A stretch of 7,786 bases of DNA from an uncultured bacterium (GTDB lineage Bacteria > Planctomycetota > UBA1135 > UBA2386): positions 1 through 7,786 of the forward strand of contig CALKYL010000354.1 in assembly GCA_938003515.1 (NCBI GenBank). Direction: 5' to 3'. Below are positions 1 to 5,880 of this stretch, in pieces (position 1 is the first letter of the stretch; each line of letters opens with the position of its first letter). Below the pieces are notes generated by a model. The model was not told where the DNA came from. It searched no databases and was given only the letters and a program-made list of their open reading frames with translations. The position numbers and the translations under genes were made by a program.

Positions 1-162
1 CGTCCGGTCGGCGAGCGCGCGCTGCGGCTCGTCCTGGTATCGGGACCGGTCGCTGCTCGAGGCGGCCGCGAGGGTGCGGGCGACGAGGCCTTCCGGGCCA
101 GGGCCGGAGACCAGCAGCGCCAGCGCCGCCCGCGGGGCCAGAACCGGCGGATGGTCACGCAT
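1..162 (-). CDS. 5' part of an unidentified minus-strand gene, cut by the window edge
   Basis: Reading leftwards from an ATG at 162-160, 54 codons stay open to the edge of the window. The N-terminus begins MRDHPPVLAPRAALALLVSG and continues through a Pro/Gly-rich turn into a polar stretch ending ADRT. About nine codons in ten end in G or C, as in the confident genes here. The frame also stays open upstream of 162, but the codons there look less coding-like and the only other start I see is a GTG inside the divergent gene, so the ATG is preferred. No good Shine-Dalgarno precedes it. A short hydrophobic run (residues 12-19) is too short to call a membrane segment. I do not recognise the family. 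It would be transcribed divergently from the secreted protein gene at 301, sharing the spacer 163-300. Confidence 0.4.
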   Translation of the reverse strand, partial: MRDHPPVLAPRAALALLVSGPGPEGLVARTLAAASSSDRSRYQDEPQRALADRT

Positions 163-287
163 CGCCCGGTCGGACGCTCGCGGCGCCGAACGGTTTTCGG
201 AAGTCGCGAAGAGGCCGGCGTGCTCGCGCCAGCGGCCACGCGGCCCGTCGCGGGCATTCCTGGTATTCCTGGAGGCCCTCTCCAGCC

Positions 288-295
288 AAGGAAAG
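288..295 (+). promoter_or_regulatory. Ribosome binding site that fixes the start at 301
   Basis: AAGGAAAG lies 5 nt before the ATG at 301, so its AAGGA core is about 8 nt away. It decides the start: the same frame is open from an ATG at 151, but that reading puts 50 Arg/Pro-rich residues in front of a perfectly good signal peptide. The rest of the spacer 163-300 holds a tandem ATTCCTGG repeat (256-272) and no convincing -35/-10 pair. Confidence 0.6.
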
Positions 296-300
296 CTCCC

Positions 301-1419
301 ATGCACCCGACCGGCCTCCTCGCCGCCGCGCTCGTCCTCGCTCCCGCACTCTCCGCCCAGGACACCCTCTACGGCTCGGAGGTGTTCCTCGACGACCTCG
401 GCTCCATCGACCGCACGACGGGCGCGTGGACCACGATCGGCAGTCAGGGCATCAGCGGCTCGATCACGGGGCTGGCCTTCGACCCCGTCGGCGGCGTGCT
501 CTACGGGTGCAGCCCGAGCAACAACTCGCTGTACACGCTCGACCGGTCGACGGGCTTCGCGACCCTGGTCGGTCCCACCGGCTTCAGCAACATCAACGGG
601 CTGGCCTTCGACACGAGCACCAACACGCTGTACTGCACCGACCTGAACAACAACGCGCTGTTCACCGTCGACGTCGCTACCGGCTCCGGCACGCTCGTCG
701 CCGTGATGAGCAACACGACCAGCGTCGAAGGCCTGGCCTACGACCCGGCCACCGACACGCTCTACGGACTCGACGACACCGCCGAGCGGATCGTGATCCT
801 CGACCGGAGCACCGGCGCCGCGCAGCCGCTCCCGAATCCGATCGGCGTCAGCGGCCTGTGGCGCGGGCTGACCTGGGACGCGAGCCTCGGCGTGCTCTGG
901 GCCACGCGCGTCAACCCGGGGCAGCTCTACTCCGTCGATCCGGCGACGGGGATCGGCACGCTCGCCGGCAGCACGCTGACCTTCGTGCAGGGGCTCGCCT
1001 TCGAGCAGCGGGGCTTCGCGCTGCCGTTCGGCCAGACCTGCAGCGGCACGTTCGGCCCGGTGGCGCTGAGCGCGACGGGCCCGTTCCAGGTCGGCGCGAC
1101 GGTGACCACGACCTCGACCAACCACGCCCCGAACTCGATCGGCCTGGTGGTGCTCGGCCTCAGCAACACCGTGTCTGCCGGGGTGGCGCTGCCGCTGCTG
1201 CTCGATCCGTTCTTCGGGACGAACGGCTGCTTCGCGAACGTCAGCCTCGACGCGTCGCTGGTCGGTCTGACCGACGGCAACACGCCGGCCGGACTCACCT
1301 TCGGCCTGCCGCTGTCCGCCTCGTTCGCCGGCCAGCGGTTCTACGCCCAGCACGTCTGCGTCGAGCCGGTGCCCGGCAACCTGTCCTGGTCGAACGGCCT
1401 GCTGCTGCAGATCCAGTGA
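301..1419 (+). CDS. Secreted beta-propeller-like repeat protein with a planctomycete-type C-terminal module
   Basis: This is a 372-residue exported protein. Residues 1-20 are a signal peptide (hydrophobic LLAAALVLAPALSA, cleavage likely near A19/Q20). Residues 21-235 contain a degenerate repeat of 42-45 residues. Its anchor is GLAFD-like and recurs at 55, 98, 142, 187 and 229, each copy followed about 7 residues later by a TLY/VLY strand and then a 'D..TG' turn. This is the pattern of beta-propeller blades (NHL/SMP-30-like or DUF4394-like), and I cannot choose the exact family. Residues about 240-372 form a separate Gly/Leu-rich beta module with cysteines C247, C310 and C353, ending FYAQ...SNGLLLQIQ. 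Similar tails are common on exported planctomycete proteins. No catalytic motif is visible, so a binding, scaffold or surface role is inferred. It converges with the gene at 1439-2503, which carries a related tail. The start is supported by the RBS and signal peptide. Confidence 0.85.
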   Translation: MHPTGLLAAALVLAPALSAQDTLYGSEVFLDDLGSIDRTTGAWTTIGSQGISGSITGLAFDPVGGVLYGCSPSNNSLYTLDRSTGFATLVGPTGFSNINGLAFDTSTNTLYCTDLNNNALFTVDVATGSGTLVAVMSNTTSVEGLAYDPATDTLYGLDDTAERIVILDRSTGAAQPLPNPIGVSGLWRGLTWDASLGVLWATRVNPGQLYSVDPATGIGTLAGSTLTFVQGLAFEQRGFALPFGQTCSGTFGPVALSATGPFQVGATVTTTSTNHAPNSIGLVVLGLSNTVSAGVALPLLLDPFFGTNGCFANVSLDASLVGLTDGNTPAGLTFGLPLSASFAGQRFYAQHVCVEPVPGNLSWSNGLLLQIQ

Positions 1420-1440
1420 TCGGCCCGCAGGCCGCCGATC
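1418..1440. terminator. Candidate bidirectional hairpin between convergent stop codons
   Basis: GATCGGC (1418-1424) and GCCGATC (1434-1440) form a 7-bp inverted repeat around a 9-nt centre. An alternative inner pairing is CGGCC/GGCCG (1421-1425/1430-1434) with a CGCA loop. The element overlaps the TGA of the plus gene (1417-1419) and the TGA complement of the minus gene (1439-1441). Its position suits a shared terminator. Neither side has a T tract, so intrinsic termination is uncertain. Confidence 0.4.
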
Positions 1441-2503
1441 ACGTGTCGCCGAGCGTCAGGTCGAGTCCGTTGCTCAGCAGGAGCGGCCCGCTCGACAGGC
1501 TCGCGCCCTGCGCGTAGAGCTGCGCACCGAGGAACACGAAGCTGGTCGGGAGCGGCACCGCGAAGGCCGCGCCCGGCGGCGCGATCCACATCGCCGCTGG
1601 TTCGCACAAGGCGACGCCGAACGGCGTCGGCACGTGCACCGGCGCGAAGCCGATCGCGAGCACGTCGACGAGCGCGCTCGGCGGCGAGTTCACCAGCACC
1701 GGGTCCCAGGTCGCGCCGAGCAGCGGCCTTGTCGTCACGCCCGGCAGCAGGGTCAGCGGGTTGGGGGGCGTCGCCGTGCGCACGACCTCGGTCGCGGTCA
1801 CGCTGCGCACGTAGTGCAGCTCTTCGTCGTACAGCGTGACCCAGCTCACGAACGTGCTCGGGTTGTGGCCGCGCACCGTCAGCCACAACCGGCTGCCGGG
1901 ATGGAAGACGAACGCCGCGATCTCGACCGGGACCGTCACTCCCTCGGGGGTCGATCCGGGGGTGGGCTTGTTGACGACGGTGTCGACCAGATTCGTCTGC
2001 GTCCCGTTCGTGGTGTCGAAGTGCGTGAGCTCGACGGAGACCGGCGTGTCGTGCGCGACGCCCTGCGGGCCGTGCCACGCGAGCCGCAGGGTGCCGCCGA
2101 TCGCGAGCTGCACCGGCTGCCCGGTCGTGTTCTGCAGCACCGCGACGGGAGTGATCAGGTGGTGGCGCGCCCAGAAGTGGTCGTAGTAGCACTCGTGGGT
2201 CATGCTCTGTGCGCGCACCGCCGCGACCCCCGAGTAGATCGCGGCGCCCCCGGAGACCCACCCGTTCCACGCCGCGTTGAAGTTCGTCGCCAGCGTGCTG
2301 ATCAGGCCGCGGCGATGATGCGCGGACCAGACCAGGTTCCCCTCGCTGTCGGCCCAGGGGTTGGCAGGCGTCGTCTGCAGGGCCCAATCGTCGGCGCGGT
2401 TCCAGCGCGCCGGCACGGTCTGCGCCGACAGCGCCGCGGCCGGCAGGCCCGCGATCAGGGCAAGGAGGAGTCGGGGCAGGCGATGGCGCGAGGGTCGGAT
2501 CAT
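1439..2503 (-). CDS. Secreted protein of unknown function with a planctomycete-type C-terminal module
   Basis: This is a 354-residue exported protein. It starts with a basic n-region (MIRPSRHRLPR) and a hydrophobic core (LLLALIAGLPAAALSAQ), with cleavage likely near A27/Q28. The mature protein from about 29 to 250 is rich in Trp, His, Thr and Val, with an aromatic patch around 104-115 (ECYYDHFWARHH). I do not recognise this domain. It looks like beta-sandwich sequence. From about 252 to 354 it has a Gly/Pro/Leu-rich module ending GAQLYAQ...LLLSNGLDLTLGD, clearly related in layout to the tail of the convergent gene at 301-1419. The ATG is preceded by AGGAG with a 6-nt spacer (2510-2514). It lies 162 nt downstream of the dehydrogenase gene on the same strand, with hairpins between, so it is probably its own transcription unit. 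No enzymatic residues can be proposed. Confidence 0.8.
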   Translation of the reverse strand: MIRPSRHRLPRLLLALIAGLPAAALSAQTVPARWNRADDWALQTTPANPWADSEGNLVWSAHHRRGLISTLATNFNAAWNGWVSGGAAIYSGVAAVRAQSMTHECYYDHFWARHHLITPVAVLQNTTGQPVQLAIGGTLRLAWHGPQGVAHDTPVSVELTHFDTTNGTQTNLVDTVVNKPTPGSTPEGVTVPVEIAAFVFHPGSRLWLTVRGHNPSTFVSWVTLYDEELHYVRSVTATEVVRTATPPNPLTLLPGVTTRPLLGATWDPVLVNSPPSALVDVLAIGFAPVHVPTPFGVALCEPAAMWIAPPGAAFAVPLPTSFVFLGAQLYAQGASLSSGPLLLSNGLDLTLGDT

Positions 2504-2509
2504 GGGAGG

Positions 2510-2514
2510 CTCCT
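2510..2514 (-). promoter_or_regulatory. Ribosome binding site for the secreted protein at 1439-2503
   Basis: On the minus strand AGGAG stands 6 nt before the ATG at 2503-2501. It is the clearest Shine-Dalgarno on the minus strand of this window and supports this start. No confident promoter hexamers are visible in 2515-2629. Confidence 0.6.
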
Positions 2515-2629
2515 GGCGGCTCTCCCTCCTCGGCGTCGGCCGATCGCCGCACCCGCCAGGTTTCGGTCGCTCGGCGCGGTCCCCGGTCCGCCCGAAGGGT
2601 GGCTCGTCGGCCGGCGGCAGCGCGCGCCG

Positions 2630-2665
2630 CGCCGCGCGTCCGCGGCGGGCCGCACCCTCGGGTGC
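2630..2665 (-). terminator. Two hairpins directly after the dehydrogenase stop codon
   Basis: GCACCC/GGGTGC (2652-2657/2660-2665) is a near-perfect palindrome abutting the TGA at 2668-2666. Just beyond it in the direction of transcription, CGCCGCG/CGCGGCG (2630-2636/2641-2647) forms a 7-bp all-GC stem with a 4-nt loop. Their place right after the stop fits transcript 3'-end formation. There is no U tract, so intrinsic termination is unproven, and GC-rich sequence makes chance hairpins common. Confidence 0.4.
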
Positions 2666-3412
2666 TCAGCCGGCGAAGCGCTGCCGTGAGAACGGCGGCA
2701 GGTCGTCGCGTGCGAGCAGTCCGGCGATCTCGGCGGCGGGCCCGGCCGGGTCGACGAGCTCGCCGTCGTCGTGCAGCCGGACGAAGCGCTCGCGGCGCGG
2801 GAACTCGTGTTCGTCGGCCGCGCGGATCTGCTCCTGCATGCGCGTCGCGACGACGCCCGGCGCGTACGAGACGACCGAGACGTCGCGGCCCTTCGCGGCC
2901 TGCACCTCGTCGAGTTCGACCGCCAGCACGCGGCCGGCCATGTCGAGCGCCGCCTTGCTCGCGCAGTAGGAGACCCATCCGGGGTAGGGCGTGTCCGCAG
3001 CACCGCTCGACACGTCGACGACGCGGAGCCGCGCCCCGGCCGGCGCCCGCCGGCACAGCCAGCCGTGGAGGAAGATCGGCACCGCGACGTTGACGCGGAA
3101 GCACGCGTCGAGGTCCTCGAGCCGTGCGCTCGCGACCGAGGCGACGTCGAGGATCCCGGCGTTGTTGACGAGGCCGACGCGGGTCCGGCCCGCGAGCGGC
3201 ACCTCGGTCGGGATGCGCGCCTCGAACGTGCGGTGCACGGCGTCGACGTCGGCGAGGTCGCAGTCGAAGTGCCGGTAGCGGGCGTGGTCGAGGCCGTCCG
3301 GCGTCGTGCGCGCGACGCCGACGACGTCGAAGCCGCGCTCGAGCAGGGCCGCGGCGACGGCGCGGCCGATGCCGCGCGAGGTCCCGGTGACGATCGCCAG
3401 GTCGTGGGTCAT
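2666..3412 (-). CDS. Short-chain dehydrogenase/reductase, sepiapterin/benzil reductase-like
   Basis: A 248-residue cytoplasmic NAD(P)H-dependent SDR of classical length. The Rossmann cofactor motif is TGTSRGIG (9-16). D50/D52 (DCDL) sits in the adenine-binding position, NNAG is at 83-86, and the tetrad Asn is N108. The catalytic set is S135/S136, Y149 and K153 (YCASK), and the post-catalytic turn is PGVVATRMQ (185-193). That turn, the SSGAA serine context and the late 'RF..LHDDGELVDP' segment resemble the sepiapterin reductase/benzil reductase (YueD-type) group more than fatty-acid SDRs. R13 and R35 make NADPH plausible. The substrate cannot be told. The ATG at 3412-3410 has no clear Shine-Dalgarno. 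It follows the CotH gene after an 84-nt gap with a long stem-loop, so co-transcription with the VTC-DUF4956-CotH genes is possible but not required. Confidence 0.9.
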   Translation of the reverse strand: MTHDLAIVTGTSRGIGRAVAAALLERGFDVVGVARTTPDGLDHARYRHFDCDLADVDAVHRTFEARIPTEVPLAGRTRVGLVNNAGILDVASVASARLEDLDACFRVNVAVPIFLHGWLCRRAPAGARLRVVDVSSGAADTPYPGWVSYCASKAALDMAGRVLAVELDEVQAAKGRDVSVVSYAPGVVATRMQEQIRAADEHEFPRRERFVRLHDDGELVDPAGPAAEIAGLLARDDLPPFSRQRFAG

Positions 3413-3437
3413 CGGACCAGGGTGGCCCGACGGTGGC

Positions 3438-3498
3438 GACGAAGGAAGGGGCCCGTGGGTGGTGGGGCGTCGCGCAGGGCCGCGACCGTTCCTTCGTC
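3438..3498 (-). other. Nested stem-loop between the CotH and dehydrogenase genes
   Basis: GACGAAGGAA (3438-3447) and TTCCTTCGTC (3489-3498) are a perfect 10-bp inverted repeat around 41 nt. Inside is a second perfect 6-bp repeat, GTCGCG/CGCGAC (3469-3474/3481-3486), with a 6-nt loop. The outer arm includes part of the CotH stop codon (TGA, 3499-3497), and the other arm ends 25 nt before the dehydrogenase ATG. It may be a terminator, an attenuator, an mRNA processing site or an operator. There is no U tract. A 10-bp perfect match in so short a gap is unlikely by chance. Confidence 0.5.
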
Positions 3499-5158
3499 AG
3501 CGGGAGCGGTGGACGACCTCGACGACGACCGGGCCGGTCATCTCCAGCACGCGGCGGGTGGCGGCCCGCTCGTCGGGTTCCCCCGGGATCCGCAACACGA
3601 ACGGCGGGTCCGCGGCGAGCTGCACGTGTTCGCCGGCGAACGCGTGGCCGCTCCAGCCCCCTTCGTGGCGGTGGCCGTCGACCGAGACCGAAGCGCCGTC
3701 CGGGACACGTATCTCGATGCGGTGCGGCCGCCCGAGCGCGAACGCCGCGTCGAGTTCCCGGCGCAGCGCGGCCGGACGGGCGCGCACGAACGCGTCGATC
3801 GACTCGAGCGAATCCAGTTCGAACCGGCGTTCGTCGGGGTCCAGCAGGCGTTCGGTGTGCTCGCGGTAGCGAGCCAGCGTCGCCTGCCACCAGGAATACG
3901 GCGCGCGGTGGTCGAGCGCGTCGCGCAGGCGCGCCAGCAGCTGCCGGCGCAGCGCGACGTCGCGCGTCATCGCGAACGCGAACAGCCGGCCACGCAGGTC
4001 GTAGTGGTCCGGCCGCGCGAGGTACTCGACGACGTCGCGCGCTTCGAGCGGGCTGCCGTGGATCGCCTCGGGCCACGGTCCGAGCCCCCAGTCGACGTCC
4101 CATGCGATCCACCGCCAGCGCCGATCGTCCGGCCGCTGGTAGGCGACCCCCTGCTGGCAGTCGTAGGGCGCGAGCAGCAGCACGCCGACGATCCAGCCGA
4201 GCGCGGCGTCGACGTCCACGTGAGGGTCGAGCGGCGGCACGCGCTCGGCGGCGCGGTCGCGCAGCATCAGCACGAGTCTGCGGTAATCGCGCGGCCGGCG
4301 GCCGTCCCGCTCCTGGAACCAGCGCACCCGGCGCGAGCCGCTGCGGGCGGCGAGGTGGCTCTCGTCCAGTCGTTCCGTGACGAAGAAGATGCCGGGCAGC
4401 AGCTCGCCGTTGACGAGCAGCCGCACGGGTCGGGTGCGAGGCGCGTCGACGCCGAGCTGTCGCAGCAGCTCGTAGCCGATCGGATTGACGAAGCACAGCC
4501 GTCGCCGGTCGTTGTGCAGCACCAGGGAGTCGCCGAGCGCACCGGGAAGCAGTCGAGACGGCCGCACGGTGGCGCCGAACCGCGGCGTGAGGTGCAGGCG
4601 CAGGCTCTTTCGAGCGTGGCGCCGGCTGCTGTCGCCGTGCACGCCGACGCCGGCCGCTCCTTCGGCCACGGCGCGACCCTCGTGGAAGAGCGTGACGCAT
4701 GCCCCGCGTATCCACGCATCTCCGCGGCGCTCGGCGTTGGCCACGATTCCCACGTCGGGGTCGTCCCAGTCGCGAGGGTCGACCGCGATCGACACGAAGT
4801 CGCGTTCCGGATGCGCGGCGGCGATCGCGCGCGCGAGGCCGGTGCTGGGCCATGCTTCGGCCGGTGCGCCGGCCGGCTCGAAGCGCAGCATGCCACGCCG
4901 TGCCGGTGGCGGATCGCGGAGGGTTTCGGGCCGCGGCCGAGCGACGAGGGCGCCGGTGGCGACGATGTGGCCGAGCACGGTGTTCTGGGCGAAGTCCTCG
5001 TCGATCAGAGCGGCGTCCCTCGACGGCGACGGGTCGGCGCGTTCGGCTTCGCGGCAGGTGCCGACGGCGAACGCGGCGATGCCGGTCAGCAGCGCGAGCA
5101 AGCACATCGCCGACCTCAGCGGGCGGTCGGTCGGGCGGGCACCGCTCGCCGCGTCCAT
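3497..5158 (-). CDS. CotH-family kinase-like exported protein
   Basis: This 553-residue protein matches the CotH family, atypical kinases first known from spore coats, where Bacillus CotH phosphorylates coat-protein serines. The N-terminus has a basic segment and hydrophobic core (residues 14-34, LRSAMCLLALLTGIAAFAVGT). Signal peptidase could cut after AFA (31) or, less canonically, before C35 (VGTC, a weak lipobox). Family landmarks in order are: GVGVHGDSSRRHARKSLRLHL (170-190, nucleotide-binding loop and K184); ELLRQLG...VRLLVNGELLPGIFFVTERLDESHL (230-269, E262); and RWRWIAWDVDWGLG (349-360) with the metal-binding-type D354/D356. The Asn often found before that last motif seems replaced by C334-Q335-Q336-G337. 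Residues about 480-550 form a beta-rich tail. The start overlaps the DUF4956 stop (TGATG), which implies translational coupling. The role is inferred as phosphorylation or another transfer on an extracytoplasmic substrate. The family is sure, the substrate unknown. Confidence 0.88.
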   Translation of the reverse strand: MDAASGARPTDRPLRSAMCLLALLTGIAAFAVGTCREAERADPSPSRDAALIDEDFAQNTVLGHIVATGALVARPRPETLRDPPPARRGMLRFEPAGAPAEAWPSTGLARAIAAAHPERDFVSIAVDPRDWDDPDVGIVANAERRGDAWIRGACVTLFHEGRAVAEGAAGVGVHGDSSRRHARKSLRLHLTPRFGATVRPSRLLPGALGDSLVLHNDRRRLCFVNPIGYELLRQLGVDAPRTRPVRLLVNGELLPGIFFVTERLDESHLAARSGSRRVRWFQERDGRRPRDYRRLVLMLRDRAAERVPPLDPHVDVDAALGWIVGVLLLAPYDCQQGVAYQRPDDRRWRWIAWDVDWGLGPWPEAIHGSPLEARDVVEYLARPDHYDLRGRLFAFAMTRDVALRRQLLARLRDALDHRAPYSWWQATLARYREHTERLLDPDERRFELDSLESIDAFVRARPAALRRELDAAFALGRPHRIEIRVPDGASVSVDGHRHEGGWSGHAFAGEHVQLAADPPFVLRIPGEPDERAATRRVLEMTGPVVVEVVHRSR

Positions 5159-5874
5159 CAGTCCCCGAGCGGGCGCGGCTGGTTCACGAACAGGCCGACC
5201 TCGCCGTCGGGGCAGCGCGCGTGCAGCTGCTGCTGCAGGCGCGCCAGGCTCGCGGCGCTGCCGCGGAACAGCGTGAACGTGAGCGTCGTGTGGTCGCCGC
5301 AGTCGGTCATGCCGTCGAGCGCCGCCGGCTGGCCGTCGTCCCGGCTCAGCTCGAGCACCGTCTCGAGCGTCGCGGTGGAGCGCGCCTTGGGCGTCGTCAC
5401 CACCAGCGACGCGACCGCGCCGCGGCTACGCGCGAAGCGGGGCATGAGCCGCAGCGTCAGGAGCAGCGCGGTCGTCAAGGCGAGCAAGAGCGACAGCATG
5501 ACGAAGTTCAGCGTCGCGCAGCAGATCGAGGTCGCGATCAGCGCCATCAGGAAGCCGATCTCCTCCGGTTCCTTGAGCGGCATCCGGAAGCGCACGATCG
5601 ACAGCGCGCCGAGCAGACCGAGCGACATCGGCAGGGAGTATTGCAGGCAGACGAAGATGGCGGTGATCGACACACCGAGGACCGGGAACGCGCGGTGCAC
5701 GTCGGAGCCCGTCGCGCGCCGCTCGAAGAACAGCGCGTACAGCAGCAGGAGCGCCAGCGACGACGCGGCGCTGAGCACCAGGACGACCAGCAGCGGCAGC
5801 CAGTCGGTGACGGTGACGTCCTGGACCTGGAACTCGCCCAGCCGCCGAAAGAGGTCTCGCAGCCACTCGAACAT
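5158..5874 (-). CDS. DUF4956 family integral membrane protein
   Basis: This 238-residue protein has about four membrane helices: roughly 26-49, 62-79, 106-121 and 122-142. The family signature lies between helices 2 and 3: SLGLLGALSIVRFR (84-97) followed by PLKEPEEIGFL (99-109), both well conserved. Residues about 145-238 form a soluble alpha/beta tail, presumably cytoplasmic. The molecular function of DUF4956 is not established. Its genes are recurrently found beside VTC-domain and CotH genes, as here. Because the VTC neighbour is soluble and the CotH neighbour is exported, a channel, flippase or anchoring role linking the two is plausible inference. The charged loop R95/R97/K101 could contact an anionic polymer. 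The ATG is 6 nt after the VTC stop, with GGAG inside the end of the VTC gene. The TGA shares its A with the CotH start codon. Confidence 0.9.
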   Translation of the reverse strand: MFEWLRDLFRRLGEFQVQDVTVTDWLPLLVVLVLSAASSLALLLLYALFFERRATGSDVHRAFPVLGVSITAIFVCLQYSLPMSLGLLGALSIVRFRMPLKEPEEIGFLMALIATSICCATLNFVMLSLLLALTTALLLTLRLMPRFARSRGAVASLVVTTPKARSTATLETVLELSRDDGQPAALDGMTDCGDHTTLTFTLFRGSAASLARLQQQLHARCPDGEVGLFVNQPRPLGD

Positions 5875-5880
5875 CCGGGC

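Noticed and set aside
155..349. Short minus-strand open frame in the divergent spacer
   Set aside because: Overlaps the signal peptide region of the secreted gene, is Arg-rich and has no RBS; the frame starting at 162 is a better coding candidate.
426..1517. Plus-strand open frame overlapping the secreted protein in another frame
   Set aside because: Arg/Gln/His-rich shadow; the overlapping frame has a signal peptide, repeats and an RBS.
2621..2647. CG-rich run resembling a simple repeat
   Set aside because: Explained by base composition apart from the hairpin noted at 2630-2647; no regular unit.
1341..5105. Very long minus-strand open frame (about 1,254 codons) across four genes
   Set aside because: Arg/Ala/Pro-rich translation with no domains. 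It is an off-frame shadow caused by few stop codons in GC-rich DNA; the true genes in other frames have clear families.
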